Source: an uncultured Pseudomonadota bacterium
GTDB taxonomy: Bacteria > Pseudomonadota > Alphaproteobacteria > RF32 > CAG-239
Direction of reading: 5' to 3'
DNA: 43,009 nucleotides
NCBI GenBank assembly: GCA_949289935.1
Contig: CASEQD010000014.1
Coordinates: 1-43,009, forward strand
Shown: in pieces, positions 16,407 through 24,281 of the stretch
Layout: each line of letters starts with the position of its first letter
Position numbering within the stretch: position 1 is the first letter of the stretch
Translations under genes and position numbers: made by a program
The notes under the pieces: model-generated
What the model was told of the DNA's origin: nothing
Databases searched by the model: none
The model's input: only the letters and a program-made list of their open reading frames with translations

Positions 16407-17528
16407 ATGTTAATATGGCACACAATATTAATCATCCTGATTATCTCAACCGGAAGCGGACTAATCTACCTGTCCAGCCGTGTATACAAATTCAGCTTTA
16501 TAAAAAGAGCAGCCCGAGGCAAACCCGGCATGGACAAATTTCTCAGCCTGACGGTCGTTGTCCTTGCTTTTCTGCTGCTCTGTCTGATTTTAAACGTCAT
16601 GAACGCCGTTATCTGCCTGATTCACATAACGGCTTTCTGGTTGCTGAGCGATATATTGTTTGCAATAGCCGGACGGTTCAAAAGAAAACCCTTCACAAAA
16701 TATTATGCGGGAAGCGTAGCCGTTATCACGGCTGCTGTTTATCTGTCGGTCGGCTGTTTCCAGGATTATCACGTTTGGAAAACGGCTTATGTCATAAACA
16801 CAAACAAAGACATTAAAGATTTACGCATCATACAATTTGCAGATTCTCACATCGGAACCACTTTTGACAGCAACGGCTTTGCCAAACATCTCAAAAAAAT
16901 GCAAAAACAAAACCCTGACATTGTTTTAATTACCGGAGATTTTGTGGATGACGGAACAACCAGAGAAGAAATGATTGCTGCCTGCAAGGCTCTGGGAAAT
17001 CTGAAAACAACCTATGGCGTATATTTTGCTTTCGGCAATCATGACAAAGGATATTACAATCCCGTTCTCAGAGGATTCACCGGAAACGAACTGACCGCCG
17101 AACTCGAAAAAAACGGCGTCAGAGTACTGCAGGATCAAAACATCCTGATCGGCGACGAATTTTACATTATCGGCCGCAAAGATGCTTCCGAAACGCATAG
17201 GGGCGGCTTCAGAAAAAATATGAAAGAACTGACCCAAAACCTGAATAAAAACAAATTCATTATCGTTATGGATCATCAACCCAACGATTATAAAAAACAG
17301 ACCGAAGCGGAAGTTGACCTCGTTTTGTCAGGACACACGCACGGCGGACAACTATTTCCCCTTAACAAAGTCGGAGAATGGATTGGAGCCAACGACAAAA
17401 CATACGGCCTTGAAAAAAGAAACCAAACATCCTTTATCGTAACTTCCGGACTTTCCAACTGGGCAATGAAATTCAAAACCGGATGCAAATCCGAATTCGT
17501 CGTTATCGACATAAAACAAAAAAACTGA
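16407..17528 (+). CDS. Membrane-anchored metallophosphoesterase, paralogue 1
   Basis: A 373-residue protein with an N-terminal membrane region of about four helices (about 1-125) and a calcineurin-like phosphoesterase domain. All metal-binding blocks are visible: ADSHIG (Asp146, His148), GDFVDD, GNHD, DHQP and SGHTHGGQ. This is the YaeI/YkoQ-type architecture, whose members hydrolyse phosphodiester or pyrophosphate bonds in lipids or nucleotides; the substrate here is unknown. The predicted orientation is not certain. A paralogue of identical length (about half of residues the same by eye) is at 22955-24076 on the other strand. It has its own promoter. Confidence 0.88.
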   Translation: MLIWHTILIILIISTGSGLIYLSSRVYKFSFIKRAARGKPGMDKFLSLTVVVLAFLLLCLILNVMNAVICLIHITAFWLLSDILFAIAGRFKRKPFTKYYAGSVAVITAAVYLSVGCFQDYHVWKTAYVINTNKDIKDLRIIQFADSHIGTTFDSNGFAKHLKKMQKQNPDIVLITGDFVDDGTTREEMIAACKALGNLKTTYGVYFAFGNHDKGYYNPVLRGFTGNELTAELEKNGVRVLQDQNILIGDEFYIIGRKDASETHRGGFRKNMKELTQNLNKNKFIIVMDHQPNDYKKQTEAEVDLVLSGHTHGGQLFPLNKVGEWIGANDKTYGLEKRNQTSFIVTSGLSNWAMKFKTGCKSEFVVIDIKQKN

Positions 17529-17568
17529 TGCCGGAAACAAAAAAACAAATTCCTCAATAAAATTTTAC

Positions 17569-17599
17569 TTGACTTTGAGTAGACTCTAAGAAGTATTTT
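17569..17599 (+). promoter_or_regulatory. MerR-type promoter with a 19-bp spacer and dyad operator
   Basis: TTGACT (17569-17574), 19 bp, TATTTT (17594-17599). The over-long spacer holds the dyad CTTTGAGTAGACTCTAAG (17573-17590), symmetric except for one pair. This geometry is the hallmark of MerR-family activation. The word is close to NmlR/AdhR-type operators (CTTGGAGT-N2-ACTCCAAG). No MerR gene is in the window. Confidence 0.75.
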
Positions 17600-17627
17600 T
17601 TTTAATATATATTGAGGAGGAAAAACA

Positions 17628-18512
17628 ATGACAAAATCTGTTGTTTATTTTACAAGAAAAATCACCCCGGACAGTCTGGTAAATATTTATGAAAAACTCG
17701 GCAAAAAGCTGACCGGAAATATCGGCGTCAAAATCTCCACCGGAGAACCCGGCGGACACAACTATCTGAAACCTGAACTTATCGGCAAACTGGTTAAAAC
17801 GCTAAATGCAACAATTGTCGAGTGCAACACCGCCTACGCCGGCCGCCGCAACACTCTGGCCGAACACCTTAAAACGATTGAAGAACACGGCTTCACCAAA
17901 ATTGCCAATGTTGATTTAATGGACAGTGAAGGTGAATTTGAAATCCCGGCCAACGGAAAACACCTTGATGTCGACATTGTCGGCAGTCATCTGAAAAATT
18001 ATGATTCCATTCTCAATCTGGCTCATTTTAAAGGACACGCAATGGGCGGATTCGGCGGCGTCATAAAAAATCAATCCATCGGCATTGCCTCAAGCAGCGG
18101 CAAAGCTTACATTCACACTGCCGGAACCACCCGCAATCCTGCTGAACTGTGGAACAATCTGCCTGAACAAAATGCTTTCCTGGAATCCATGGCCGAAGCG
18201 GCCAAAGCCGTCGCCGATTACATGAAAGGAAACATTTTATACATTAATGTCATGAACAATTTATCGGTCGACTGTGATTGCGATTCTCATCCGGAAGCCC
18301 CCTGCATGGCTGATATCGGCATTTTGGCATCAGCCGATCCGGTAGCGGTAGACCAGGCTTGTATTGATAAAATCTGGAATTCGGCGGATCCCGGCCGCGA
18401 TCACTTTATTGCCCGGGTAGAAAGACAAAACGGACGACACATCCTCCCCTACGCCGAACAAATCGGCTTAGGCTCCCGCTCTTACGAATTGACGGATTTA
18501 GACAACACATAA
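17628..18512 (+). CDS. DUF362 family protein
   Basis: This 294-residue protein matches the DUF362 family: an N-terminal segment with GVKISTGEPGGHNYLKPEL, a middle LNLAHFKGHAMGGFGGVIKNQSIG, and a C-terminal DIGILASADPVAVDQACID. The last segment is the usual family ending, where other members often continue into ferredoxin domains; none is attached here. Cysteines VDCDCDSHPEAPC (about 240-252) could bind a metal or cluster. Function is unknown. GAGGAGG precedes the ATG. It is probably controlled by a MerR-type activator responding to thiol, aldehyde or metal stress, judged from the promoter alone. Confidence 0.8.
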   Translation: MTKSVVYFTRKITPDSLVNIYEKLGKKLTGNIGVKISTGEPGGHNYLKPELIGKLVKTLNATIVECNTAYAGRRNTLAEHLKTIEEHGFTKIANVDLMDSEGEFEIPANGKHLDVDIVGSHLKNYDSILNLAHFKGHAMGGFGGVIKNQSIGIASSSGKAYIHTAGTTRNPAELWNNLPEQNAFLESMAEAAKAVADYMKGNILYINVMNNLSVDCDCDSHPEAPCMADIGILASADPVAVDQACIDKIWNSADPGRDHFIARVERQNGRHILPYAEQIGLGSRSYELTDLDNT

Positions 18513-18569
18513 CAACACATCCGATCAACCGCAACCACATAACAATAACACCGAAATAAAAAAATTTCA

Positions 18570-18598
18570 TTGTCTTTAAAAACAGACAACGATATTAT
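18570..18598 (+). promoter_or_regulatory. Promoter with overlapping inverted repeat before the HxlR gene
   Basis: TTGTCT (18570-18575), 17 bp, TATTAT (18593-18598). The -35 box is one arm of an inverted repeat, TTGTCT-N8-AGACAA (18570-18589), a likely operator, possibly for the HxlR protein itself. Confidence 0.6.
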
Positions 18599-18640
18599 CG
18601 GCTTATTCAAAACTCACTTTTTATTCTGAGGAGAGCATAA

Positions 18641-18988
18641 GTGCAGCATTGCATTGAACCAAATATCAAAATTGAAGACACCGGTTTTGGATATACCTTG
18701 TCCATCATCGGTGGCAAATACAAAATGATTATTCTCTACTGGTTGGGTGAGTTCGGGGTTTTACGCCATAATGCCCTGCACCGGCTTATCGGCAAGGTAT
18801 CTTTTAAGATGCTCAGCTCCACCCTGAAAGAGCTGGAAACAGACGGTCTGGTTATCCGCAAGGTTTATCCTCAAACACCACCAAAGGTTGAATATAGTTT
18901 GTCGGCAAAGGAAAAGTCGCTCATTCCGATGCTGTTTGACTTGTGCGAATGGGGCAATAAAAACCGCCCGCATCCAACTCAAAACTAA
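18641..18988 (+). CDS. HxlR-family winged-helix transcriptional regulator
   Basis: A 115-residue DNA-binding protein. The HxlR core is visible: TLSIIGGKYKMIILYWL, FGVLRHNALHRLIGKVSFKMLSSTLKELETDGLVIRKVY (helix-turn-helix and wing) and the ending VEYSLSAKEKSLIPML. The N-terminal cysteine (residue 4) lies earlier than the regulatory cysteine of many redox-sensing members. The start is GTG 18641, with GAGGAG 10 nt upstream. Its stop overlaps the stop region of the convergent ferredoxin-like gene by four bases. Likely targets are that gene and itself. Confidence 0.9.
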   Translation: MQHCIEPNIKIEDTGFGYTLSIIGGKYKMIILYWLGEFGVLRHNALHRLIGKVSFKMLSSTLKELETDGLVIRKVYPQTPPKVEYSLSAKEKSLIPMLFDLCEWGNKNRPHPTQN

Positions 18989-19848
18989 TTATTTGCCTGA
19001 ATAATATCACTAAGAGAAACATTTTTATGGCGATATCTGGCTTTAGGATTCTTTTCACCTTGTTTCATAATAATCGCCTTATGAGGACAGGCATGAGCAC
19101 AGGCCAGACAATATTCACAATCTCCATTATTAACAGCGCGTCCGTTAACAATTTTAAAATTTTTTCTCGGACAAACCTTTGTGCACAAACCGCAACCAAC
19201 ACAGGCATCGGTAACTGTTAAAATATCCTCACTGTTAACTGGAAAAGGAATAACTCCGCCCGCTTCAAAAGATTCTCTCCTCTTTTTGTCTGACAAAGAA
19301 ACCGGTTCATGCCATTTTCTTCGCTCTGCTAAATCTTGCTTTATTTTTATCAGATTTTGTTGTTCATGCTTGTCTTTCTTTATTTCGTCATTCATATCAA
19401 AAGCAGGAAGATAGTTGTCTACCATCTGCAAGGTCGCAATATAATCAAACGAAATCCCTTTCTTTTCGGCAATATTATTCAGAATATCCTGAGTAGCATT
19501 AGGCACCATACCATAAGTCGCAATCGCAAATTTATAAGGTGCATCAAGTGTCGCTTTTTGCAGAAATCGTTTAACCATTTGCGGAGGTTGTCCCCAATAT
19601 ACGGGATAGACAACGCCGATTTCATCTGCGGTAAAATTTAATTTTTCTGATTTCAGAGCTTGCGGGATGCTGATAATATTCTCAGATAATTCTCTGGCTA
19701 CAAAAAGTGAGTTGCCGGAACCTGTAAAATAAAAAACAAGCCTCTTTTTATCTGTCTTATTTTCAGCGGCACCGACAGTTTTTAACAAAGGAATGGTCGA
19801 CATTAAAAACGCTCCTGATGCTATTTTTACAAAATCACGTCTGTTCAT
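18985..19848 (-). CDS. Tat-exported flavodoxin/ferredoxin-like (EFR1-type) protein
   Basis: A 287-residue redox protein. Residues about 1-27 are a twin-arginine signal (NRRDFVKIASGAFLMS, then cleavage near GAA-E). A flavodoxin-like domain follows (VFYFTGSGNSLFVARELSE, PVYWGQPPQMVKRF). The C-terminus carries two 4Fe-4S motifs, CVGCGLCTKVCP and CEYCLACAHACP (about 215-265). This is the EFR1 order of domains. Most EFR1 proteins are cytoplasmic, so the Tat signal suggests a pre-folded periplasmic electron carrier. The partner is unknown. AGGAGG precedes the ATG. The gene converges with the HxlR regulator. Confidence 0.85.
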   Translation of the reverse strand: MNRRDFVKIASGAFLMSTIPLLKTVGAAENKTDKKRLVFYFTGSGNSLFVARELSENIISIPQALKSEKLNFTADEIGVVYPVYWGQPPQMVKRFLQKATLDAPYKFAIATYGMVPNATQDILNNIAEKKGISFDYIATLQMVDNYLPAFDMNDEIKKDKHEQQNLIKIKQDLAERRKWHEPVSLSDKKRRESFEAGGVIPFPVNSEDILTVTDACVGCGLCTKVCPRKNFKIVNGRAVNNGDCEYCLACAHACPHKAIIMKQGEKNPKARYRHKNVSLSDIIQANN

Positions 19849-20004
19849 TTTTACCTCCTGTTTGTTGCGTTGTATGTCCTGAACCGGGCAAAACGCTTAA
19901 CATTGCCGCCGTCAGAACCGTTTTTTTTAATTATCTTCTCTGCATTTTTATAACTCCGCCTGTCTTTTTAAGAGAAATTATGCAACAGCATCGGCAAACA
20001 TACA

Positions 20005-20043
20005 ATACTAACAAATTTGTATAATACTTACGCCAAGGTTAGT
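20005..20043. promoter_or_regulatory. Cluster of ATACTAAC-like half-sites upstream of the EFR1-type gene
   Basis: ATACTAAC (20005-20012), ATACTTAC (20024-20031) and an inverted GTTAGT (20038-20043) are grouped around the palindrome ACAAATTTGT (20011-20020). They lie about 160 bp upstream of the EFR1-type start on its coding strand. This is a candidate operator for HxlR or another regulator, proposed from sequence pattern only. The rest of 19849-20090 shows nothing else I can name. Confidence 0.4.
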
Positions 20044-20090
20044 GCCTTTTTTCACCAATGTAACAAAATAAAATGTCAACCCAACCAATT

Positions 20091-20954
20091 TCATTGCAAA
20101 AAACCGGCAAGAACACCATATAAATCTTCTTGACTTTGCCTGCTTTCAAAATTATGCCCGCTTGCCGGAATAATTTCAAAACGTTTTTTTCCCGGCAAAG
20201 CATCATACAATTCTTTAACATCGCGTGAAGGAATAACACGGTCTTCTTCAGCCGTAACCAACAGCACATCCGCCTTGATTTTATCTGACAATTTCAAAGC
20301 GTCATAAACCTTGGCCTCTTCAACAACCGCATACGGAATAACCGCCGTCTGATAATTATAAAATCCCTCCTTCTTCCATTTTCTGCAAAAATCCGGCATA
20401 TTATCCATGCAGCCTTTTTCCCACTTTTGTCCGCTGACTACCGGCGTCACCGGAACCAGCCTGCTGACTTGCTCCGGATATTCCGCGGCATATTTCAAAA
20501 CCGACGCACCGCCTAAAGAATGTCCGGCAAGAGCAAACGGTTCACTGTAAAATTCCTGCGATTTTGCCCAATCAACAACCGCTTTCAAATCATCCTCAAA
20601 CGAAGCCAGACGCACATCGGCAACATCTCCGCCGCTTTTTCCCAGAGAATGACGGCTGTCAAACACAACCACCACATACCCGTTATCCGTAAAAGCCTTC
20701 CGGGCGGTCTGCACCACGGGATGCTCCATACTTGAAGCCAACCCGTGCTGAATAATTGCAAATTTTCCATCTCCGGCATGAACCAAACCGTCAACATATA
20801 AATATAACGGCTCATTTTGCCCGTTTTTAATCCAAACTTCTTCCGGCGGCAAAGAATGTTTCTGACAAGCCGTCAGCAGCAGCAAAACAACAACGATTCC
20901 GTTTTTCAACATTTGTTTAACAACTCGCCCGCAGATAAAATATAGGTATTTCAT
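20091..20954 (-). CDS. Alpha/beta hydrolase, probable lipoprotein
   Basis: A 287-residue serine hydrolase. The nucleophile elbow is GHSLGG (about residues 143-148). An oxyanion-side segment QHGLASS, the late acid region LLVTAEEDRVIPSRD and the catalytic histidine SGHNFES complete the triad pattern. The N-terminus VVVLLLLTACQKH holds a lipobox (LTAC), so the mature protein is probably tethered to a membrane. The lipoprotein signal would fit a start at Met15 (20912), but GAGG lies upstream of ATG 20954, so the longer form is kept. Substrate unknown; acyl esters or peptides are possible. Confidence 0.82.
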   Translation of the reverse strand: MKYLYFICGRVVKQMLKNGIVVVLLLLTACQKHSLPPEEVWIKNGQNEPLYLYVDGLVHAGDGKFAIIQHGLASSMEHPVVQTARKAFTDNGYVVVVFDSRHSLGKSGGDVADVRLASFEDDLKAVVDWAKSQEFYSEPFALAGHSLGGASVLKYAAEYPEQVSRLVPVTPVVSGQKWEKGCMDNMPDFCRKWKKEGFYNYQTAVIPYAVVEEAKVYDALKLSDKIKADVLLVTAEEDRVIPSRDVKELYDALPGKKRFEIIPASGHNFESRQSQEDLYGVLAGFLQ

Positions 20955-21103
20955 ATCCAGCCTCTTTCAAAACAAACAATGCACATTCCGTATTATGAAA
21001 ATCAAAAACAGCCCGTGTCAAGCCCCGCATTTTCAAATTGGAAAAGAAATTGCTTGCGACTGCATAGTTATAAACATTTCGGCAACTAAATAGACAAAAA
21101 ATG

Positions 21104-21131
21104 TTGACAATTTTCTTCAAAAATATATAAT
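21104..21131 (+). promoter_or_regulatory. Near-consensus sigma70 promoter
   Basis: TTGACA (21104-21109), 16 bp, TATAAT (21126-21131), 24 bp before the ATG at 21156. Both boxes match the consensus exactly. Confidence 0.8.
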
Positions 21132-21155
21132 AATTTCATCAATAAATTATTATAT

Positions 21156-21506
21156 ATGAAAAATTTAATTATTTTCGCAAACGGTTGGAGCTTATCTCTG
21201 CCGCTTATTTTGATTGGCATTGCAATCATTGTTGTTATTTGCCTGACAAAACAAATATTTCGTGTACGGCAAAAAAGACATCGGCAACAGGCTCTGAAAG
21301 ACTACAGCCTTGCCCGTCGTAATTTTTACTTCAATGAAAGGCTGAAAATCATGCAACATTATCGACAGCGCATTCTGAACGGCACATTGCCTGTTGACGC
21401 CGCCCTAAAAGACGTCCGCATTCTTCTGGAAGCCAACGGCAACGACGAATGGCTCTGGAGAGAAGAATATCAAAAATTTGCCGAAGAGATGGAAGCTTAC
21501 CGTTAA
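21156..21506 (+). CDS. Small single-helix membrane protein, unknown function
   Basis: 116 residues. One membrane helix (about 12-32, LSLPLILIGIAIIVVICL) is followed by a very basic segment (RVRQKRHRQQ) and a charged, helical cytoplasmic part ending WLWREEYQKFAEEMEAYR. I do not recognise a family. It has a consensus promoter and its own strong terminator, so it is a single, probably well-expressed gene. No clear Shine-Dalgarno stands before the ATG. Confidence 0.7.
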   Translation: MKNLIIFANGWSLSLPLILIGIAIIVVICLTKQIFRVRQKRHRQQALKDYSLARRNFYFNERLKIMQHYRQRILNGTLPVDAALKDVRILLEANGNDEWLWREEYQKFAEEMEAYR

Positions 21507-21508
21507 AA

Positions 21509-21549
21509 AAAAAGAGACTTTTTTCCAAAAGAAAATAGTCTCTTTTTTT
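21509..21549 (+). terminator. Terminator of the 116-residue membrane protein gene
   Basis: AAAAAGAGACT (21509-21519) pairs with AGTCTCTTTTT (21537-21547), followed by further T residues. Confidence 0.85.
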
Positions 21550-21588
21550 GACCATAACACAGTCTGATTTCTTCAACAAAAATAATTA

Positions 21589-21616
21589 TTGACAAAAAAA
21601 GAACAAAAGTTATATC
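21589..21616 (+). promoter_or_regulatory. Promoter of leader-RNA cassette 1
   Basis: TTGACA (21589-21594), 16 bp, TATATC (21611-21616). The -35 region ATTGACAAAAAAA is repeated exactly at cassette 2 (27463). Confidence 0.6.
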
Positions 21617-21649
21617 ATTATAGATAATAAACATTATTATAATAATTAT

Positions 21650-21701
21650 TAACCACGAGATACTATCTCACGAAGGACTAGGTTATAGGGCCGAACCTCG
21701 T
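21650..21701 (+). ncRNA. Structured leader RNA, copy 1
   Basis: A 5' hairpin (GAGA/UCUC, 21657-21669) is followed by a conserved motif. Its outer stem pairs 21670-21676 (ACGAAGG, second A bulged) with 21696-21701 (CCUCGU). The inner stem pairs GGU (21681-21683) with GCC (21690-21692), closing the loop UAUAGG. Compared with copy 2 (27555-27605) the stems keep pairing while bases change: C-G to U-A, A-U to G-U, U-G to C-G, and a fully re-sequenced 5' hairpin. An A-rich stretch without Shine-Dalgarno links it to the ATG at 21720. I cannot match it to a riboswitch class I know. Confidence 0.7.
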
Positions 21702-21719
21702 TAAAAAAAGAAAAAAATT

Positions 21720-22001
21720 ATGCGTTTTTACATTCACATCGCGTTCCGTACATGTTTCGTGTTATTCTTGATTATCAGTGCATGCATACTCTGGGGCTTG
21801 TCAATTTACGGAATAACATCAGCAGCGTCCTACGAAATAACCGGAAGCTGGCTTATATGGACAGCAGTAATTTTCGTCGGTTTGGTAATCTTCTTTGCGG
21901 GTTTCATGCTCGCTTATTTTGCTCACAGTGAATATCAAGAGATAAGGGAGCTGATGTTTAAACGTAAAAGAGGAATAGATATAGGTATAGAGTATCTATG
22001 A
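21720..22001 (+). CDS. Small two-helix membrane protein behind the leader RNA
   Basis: 93 residues: helix 1 about 8-32 (FVLFLIISACILWGLSIYGI), helix 2 about 43-70 (WLIWTAVIFVGLVIFFAGFMLAYF), then a basic cytoplasmic tail (FKRKRG). The termini are probably both cytoplasmic. Not a family I recognise. Promoter, leader RNA, ORF and terminator form a compact single-gene unit. The unit at 27464-27831 has the same plan but a protein with only vague similarity. The gene is followed by the 30-nt element at 22045. Confidence 0.7.
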   Translation: MRFYIHIAFRTCFVLFLIISACILWGLSIYGITSAASYEITGSWLIWTAVIFVGLVIFFAGFMLAYFAHSEYQEIRELMFKRKRGIDIGIEYL

Positions 22002-22010
22002 CAGAACAGA

Positions 22011-22043
22011 AAAAAGAGGAAGTATAAACTTCCTCTTTTTTTT
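22011..22043 (+). terminator. Terminator of cassette 1
   Basis: AAAAAGAGGAAGT (22011-22023), loop ATAA, ACTTCCTCTTTTT (22028-22040) and more T residues: a 13-bp perfect stem. Confidence 0.88.
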
Positions 22044-22044
22044 A

Positions 22045-22074
22045 TGGTTGTGCTTTCAAGCCAAAGTGAGGAAA
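22045..22074. repeat. 30-nt conserved element, copy 1
   Basis: Begins TGGTTGTGCTTT and ends AAAGTGAGGAAA. It matches 28341-28370 in 29 of 30 positions. It contains the small dyad GCTT-N2-AAGC. It stands 1-2 nt after the T-run of a terminator here and about 10 nt after one in copy 2. Confidence 0.8.
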
Positions 22075-22130
22075 CATAAAAGTATTTAGCCAGTCGTTCC
22101 ACTTTTTCACTCTGAAATAGGTCTTTTAGC

Positions 22131-22958
22131 CTATTTCAATTTGCCATATTCTTTATCAGAAACAGCTTCCAACCATTCATTAGATATTTCTTCACCATCC
22201 AATTCAAAAGCCAGGTGAGAGAACCACGAATCTGGCGCAGCACCGTGCCAATGTTTTACATTGGCAGGAATATGAATAACCGTACCTTCTTTAATTTCTA
22301 CCGGTTCCTTACCCCATTCCTGATAATAACCGCGGCCGCCAATACCCACCAGCATTTGTCCGCCACCGGATTTGGCTTTATGAATATGCCAGTTATTGCG
22401 GCATTTGGGTTCAAATGTTACGTTAGAAAACTTGATTTGCTCACTGGAAATCGGTGCCAAATAGCTCTGACCGACAAAATATTGGGCATAGGCATCGTTG
22501 GGAGCACCAATCGGAAACATAATCGACTGCTGATGTTTTTCTTTAGCTGTCAAAGCCGGTGTATTTTCTTTCCATACCTCTTTAGCCTGATTGAAAACCG
22601 CCCACGCCTTTGGCCAACCGGCATAAAAAGCGGTGTGTGTAATAATCGCCACAATCTCGTCCTTGCTGACACCGTGATTTTTGGCATTTTGCAGATGATA
22701 AGTAAGCGAACTGTCTACTATCCCCTGCGACATCAAAGAAACTACTGTGATAATCGAGCGGGTTTTAACATCAATATCCTGATTATTCCAAGTCTCACCA
22801 AACAAAATATCATCGTTATAGCGGGCAAAATCGGGAGCAAACTCTCCAAGTTGCGTTCTTCCTGCCGTTTGAGTGATTTTTTTTGCTGCCATGGCATTTT
22901 CTCCAAAAGTTAATAAACAAGTTGTCAACAATAAGGTTTTGAACAAATTTTTCATCAA
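22131..22958 (-). CDS. Secreted carboxymuconolactone decarboxylase-like/cupin fusion
   Basis: 275 residues with a signal peptide (about 1-24, ending AMA-A). The first domain (about 35-130) is CMD/AhpD-like: TRSIITVVSLMSQG, LQNAKNHGVSKDEIVAIITHTAFYAGWPKAW. It lacks the CxxC of AhpD peroxidases. The second domain is a cupin (about 175-255): NNWHIHKAKSGGGQMLVGIGGRGYYQ, then VIHIPANVKHWHGA, with the metal-binding histidines present. Such fusions often lie near flavodoxins and oxidoreductases. The reaction is unknown. Its start overlaps the metallophosphoesterase stop by four bases (ATGA); last gene of the TetR-controlled run. Confidence 0.88.
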   Translation of the reverse strand: MMKNLFKTLLLTTCLLTFGENAMAAKKITQTAGRTQLGEFAPDFARYNDDILFGETWNNQDIDVKTRSIITVVSLMSQGIVDSSLTYHLQNAKNHGVSKDEIVAIITHTAFYAGWPKAWAVFNQAKEVWKENTPALTAKEKHQQSIMFPIGAPNDAYAQYFVGQSYLAPISSEQIKFSNVTFEPKCRNNWHIHKAKSGGGQMLVGIGGRGYYQEWGKEPVEIKEGTVIHIPANVKHWHGAAPDSWFSHLAFELDGEEISNEWLEAVSDKEYGKLK

Positions 22959-24076
22959 TGTTTCCTTTCAACATTAACAATAACAAATTCAGATTTCGTT
23001 CCGGTTTTAAATTTAATTGCCCAACTGGAAAGGCCTGACGTTACAATAAAATTTGTATTTTGGTATTTTTCATAGCCGTATGTTTTATCATTGGCCTTAA
23101 TCCACTCACCGACTTTTGTCAAAGGCCATAACTGCCCCCCGTGCGTATGGCCGGATAAAACCAGATCGACACCGGCTTGTTGTTGCTTTTCATAATCATT
23201 GGGCTGATGATCAAGAATAATGCTGAATTTATCAGATTCAACTTGTTTGACTAATTCAGACATTGATAAACGGTGTAAGCCGTGTTTGTCATGACCGGCG
23301 TCTTTGCGTCCGATGAGATAAACTTGCGGATTTAACGACACAACCTCATCCCGCAAAACTTTAACATTGTTCTTTTGCAGTTCCGAAACCAATTCCGCGG
23401 CACTAAAACCGCGATAAGCCGAACCATAATAACCCTTGTCATGATTGCCAAACACAAAATAGGTACCATACCTGGTTTTAAGTGAACTTAAGGCAAGAGT
23501 AGCCGCCAGCATATCCGCTTTTGATGTGCTATCATCAACAAAGTCCCCGACAATAAATAAGGCATCCGGCGCATTTTCTTGAATTTTTGCGACATGTTTT
23601 GCAAATTCGTCTCCGCTAAAAGTTGTCCCGATATGTGAATCTGCGAAAAAGGCAATTTTAAGGGGAGAAACATCTTTGTCGGTATAAACAGTATATTCGG
23701 TTTGCCAAATATTATGCGCCTGATGCCAGCCCAAAGATAATAACGCTGTACTGAGTATAATTGCGCAAAGTCCCGCATAATATGTTTGGAATTGGAGGCC
23801 GCCAAAATGAGCAATAACTGTAAATGTCAAATCGCAGGCCAGCCAAATAATGGCAAAATAGAACAGGCAAACAACGGCATTCATCAAATTAAACGCCCAC
23901 CATAACAGACAAAAGATAATAAATACAAGCAAATAGCCGGTATTGATTTTTAGTTTTGCCCCATGATAAGAAAGCTGCTGCACAATTTGAAATTTACCGA
24001 CCTGATGTCCAAGATATAAAAATCCCGCCATCGTTATCAATATCGTAACAACTAAAATCATATACCACATCCGCAT
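22955..24076 (-). CDS. Membrane-anchored metallophosphoesterase, paralogue 2
   Basis: 373 residues, like the paralogue at 16407-17528. About four N-terminal helices (1-125) precede a calcineurin-like domain with ADSHIG, GDFVDD, GNHD, LDHQP and SGHTHGGQ all intact. Divergence is greatest in the membrane region. It is translationally coupled to the CMD/cupin gene. The 115 bp between its start and the small ORF at 24192-24281 show no clear terminator, so it may be read from the TetR-controlled promoter. Confidence 0.88.
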   Translation of the reverse strand: MRMWYMILVVTILITMAGFLYLGHQVGKFQIVQQLSYHGAKLKINTGYLLVFIIFCLLWWAFNLMNAVVCLFYFAIIWLACDLTFTVIAHFGGLQFQTYYAGLCAIILSTALLSLGWHQAHNIWQTEYTVYTDKDVSPLKIAFFADSHIGTTFSGDEFAKHVAKIQENAPDALFIVGDFVDDSTSKADMLAATLALSSLKTRYGTYFVFGNHDKGYYGSAYRGFSAAELVSELQKNNVKVLRDEVVSLNPQVYLIGRKDAGHDKHGLHRLSMSELVKQVESDKFSIILDHQPNDYEKQQQAGVDLVLSGHTHGGQLWPLTKVGEWIKANDKTYGYEKYQNTNFIVTSGLSSWAIKFKTGTKSEFVIVNVERKH

Positions 24077-24191
24077 TGCTGAAATCCTCTATTCTGCAGC
24101 CTTTTTTTTGCCTGTCCGTTAAGAGTTGGCCGCCACCAACGTTATCCGCTTAAAATTCATTGATAAAAACATAAATACTTTCTTTGGGTAT

Positions 24192-24281
24192 TTAAGTTAC
24201 TCTTGAATCCGTTTCAGTCATTTCTTCAACCACTTGTATTTTTTGTTCTTTGGTTAATTTTGCAAAGTCTAGTCTTTTCAT
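24192..24281 (-). CDS. 29-residue ORF overlapping the flavodoxin stop, possible gene remnant
   Basis: The ATG overlaps the flavodoxin TGA (ATGA). The peptide begins MKRLDFAKLTKEQK and ends ETDSRVT. The coupling suggests translation, but the length suggests the start of a deleted operon gene. No family recognised. Confidence 0.35.
   Translation of the reverse strand: MKRLDFAKLTKEQKIQVVEEMTETDSRVT

Noticed and set aside
22215-22913. 232-codon plus-strand frame opposite the CMD/cupin gene
   Set aside because: The minus strand encodes a conserved two-domain protein with a signal peptide; the plus frame shows no family feature.
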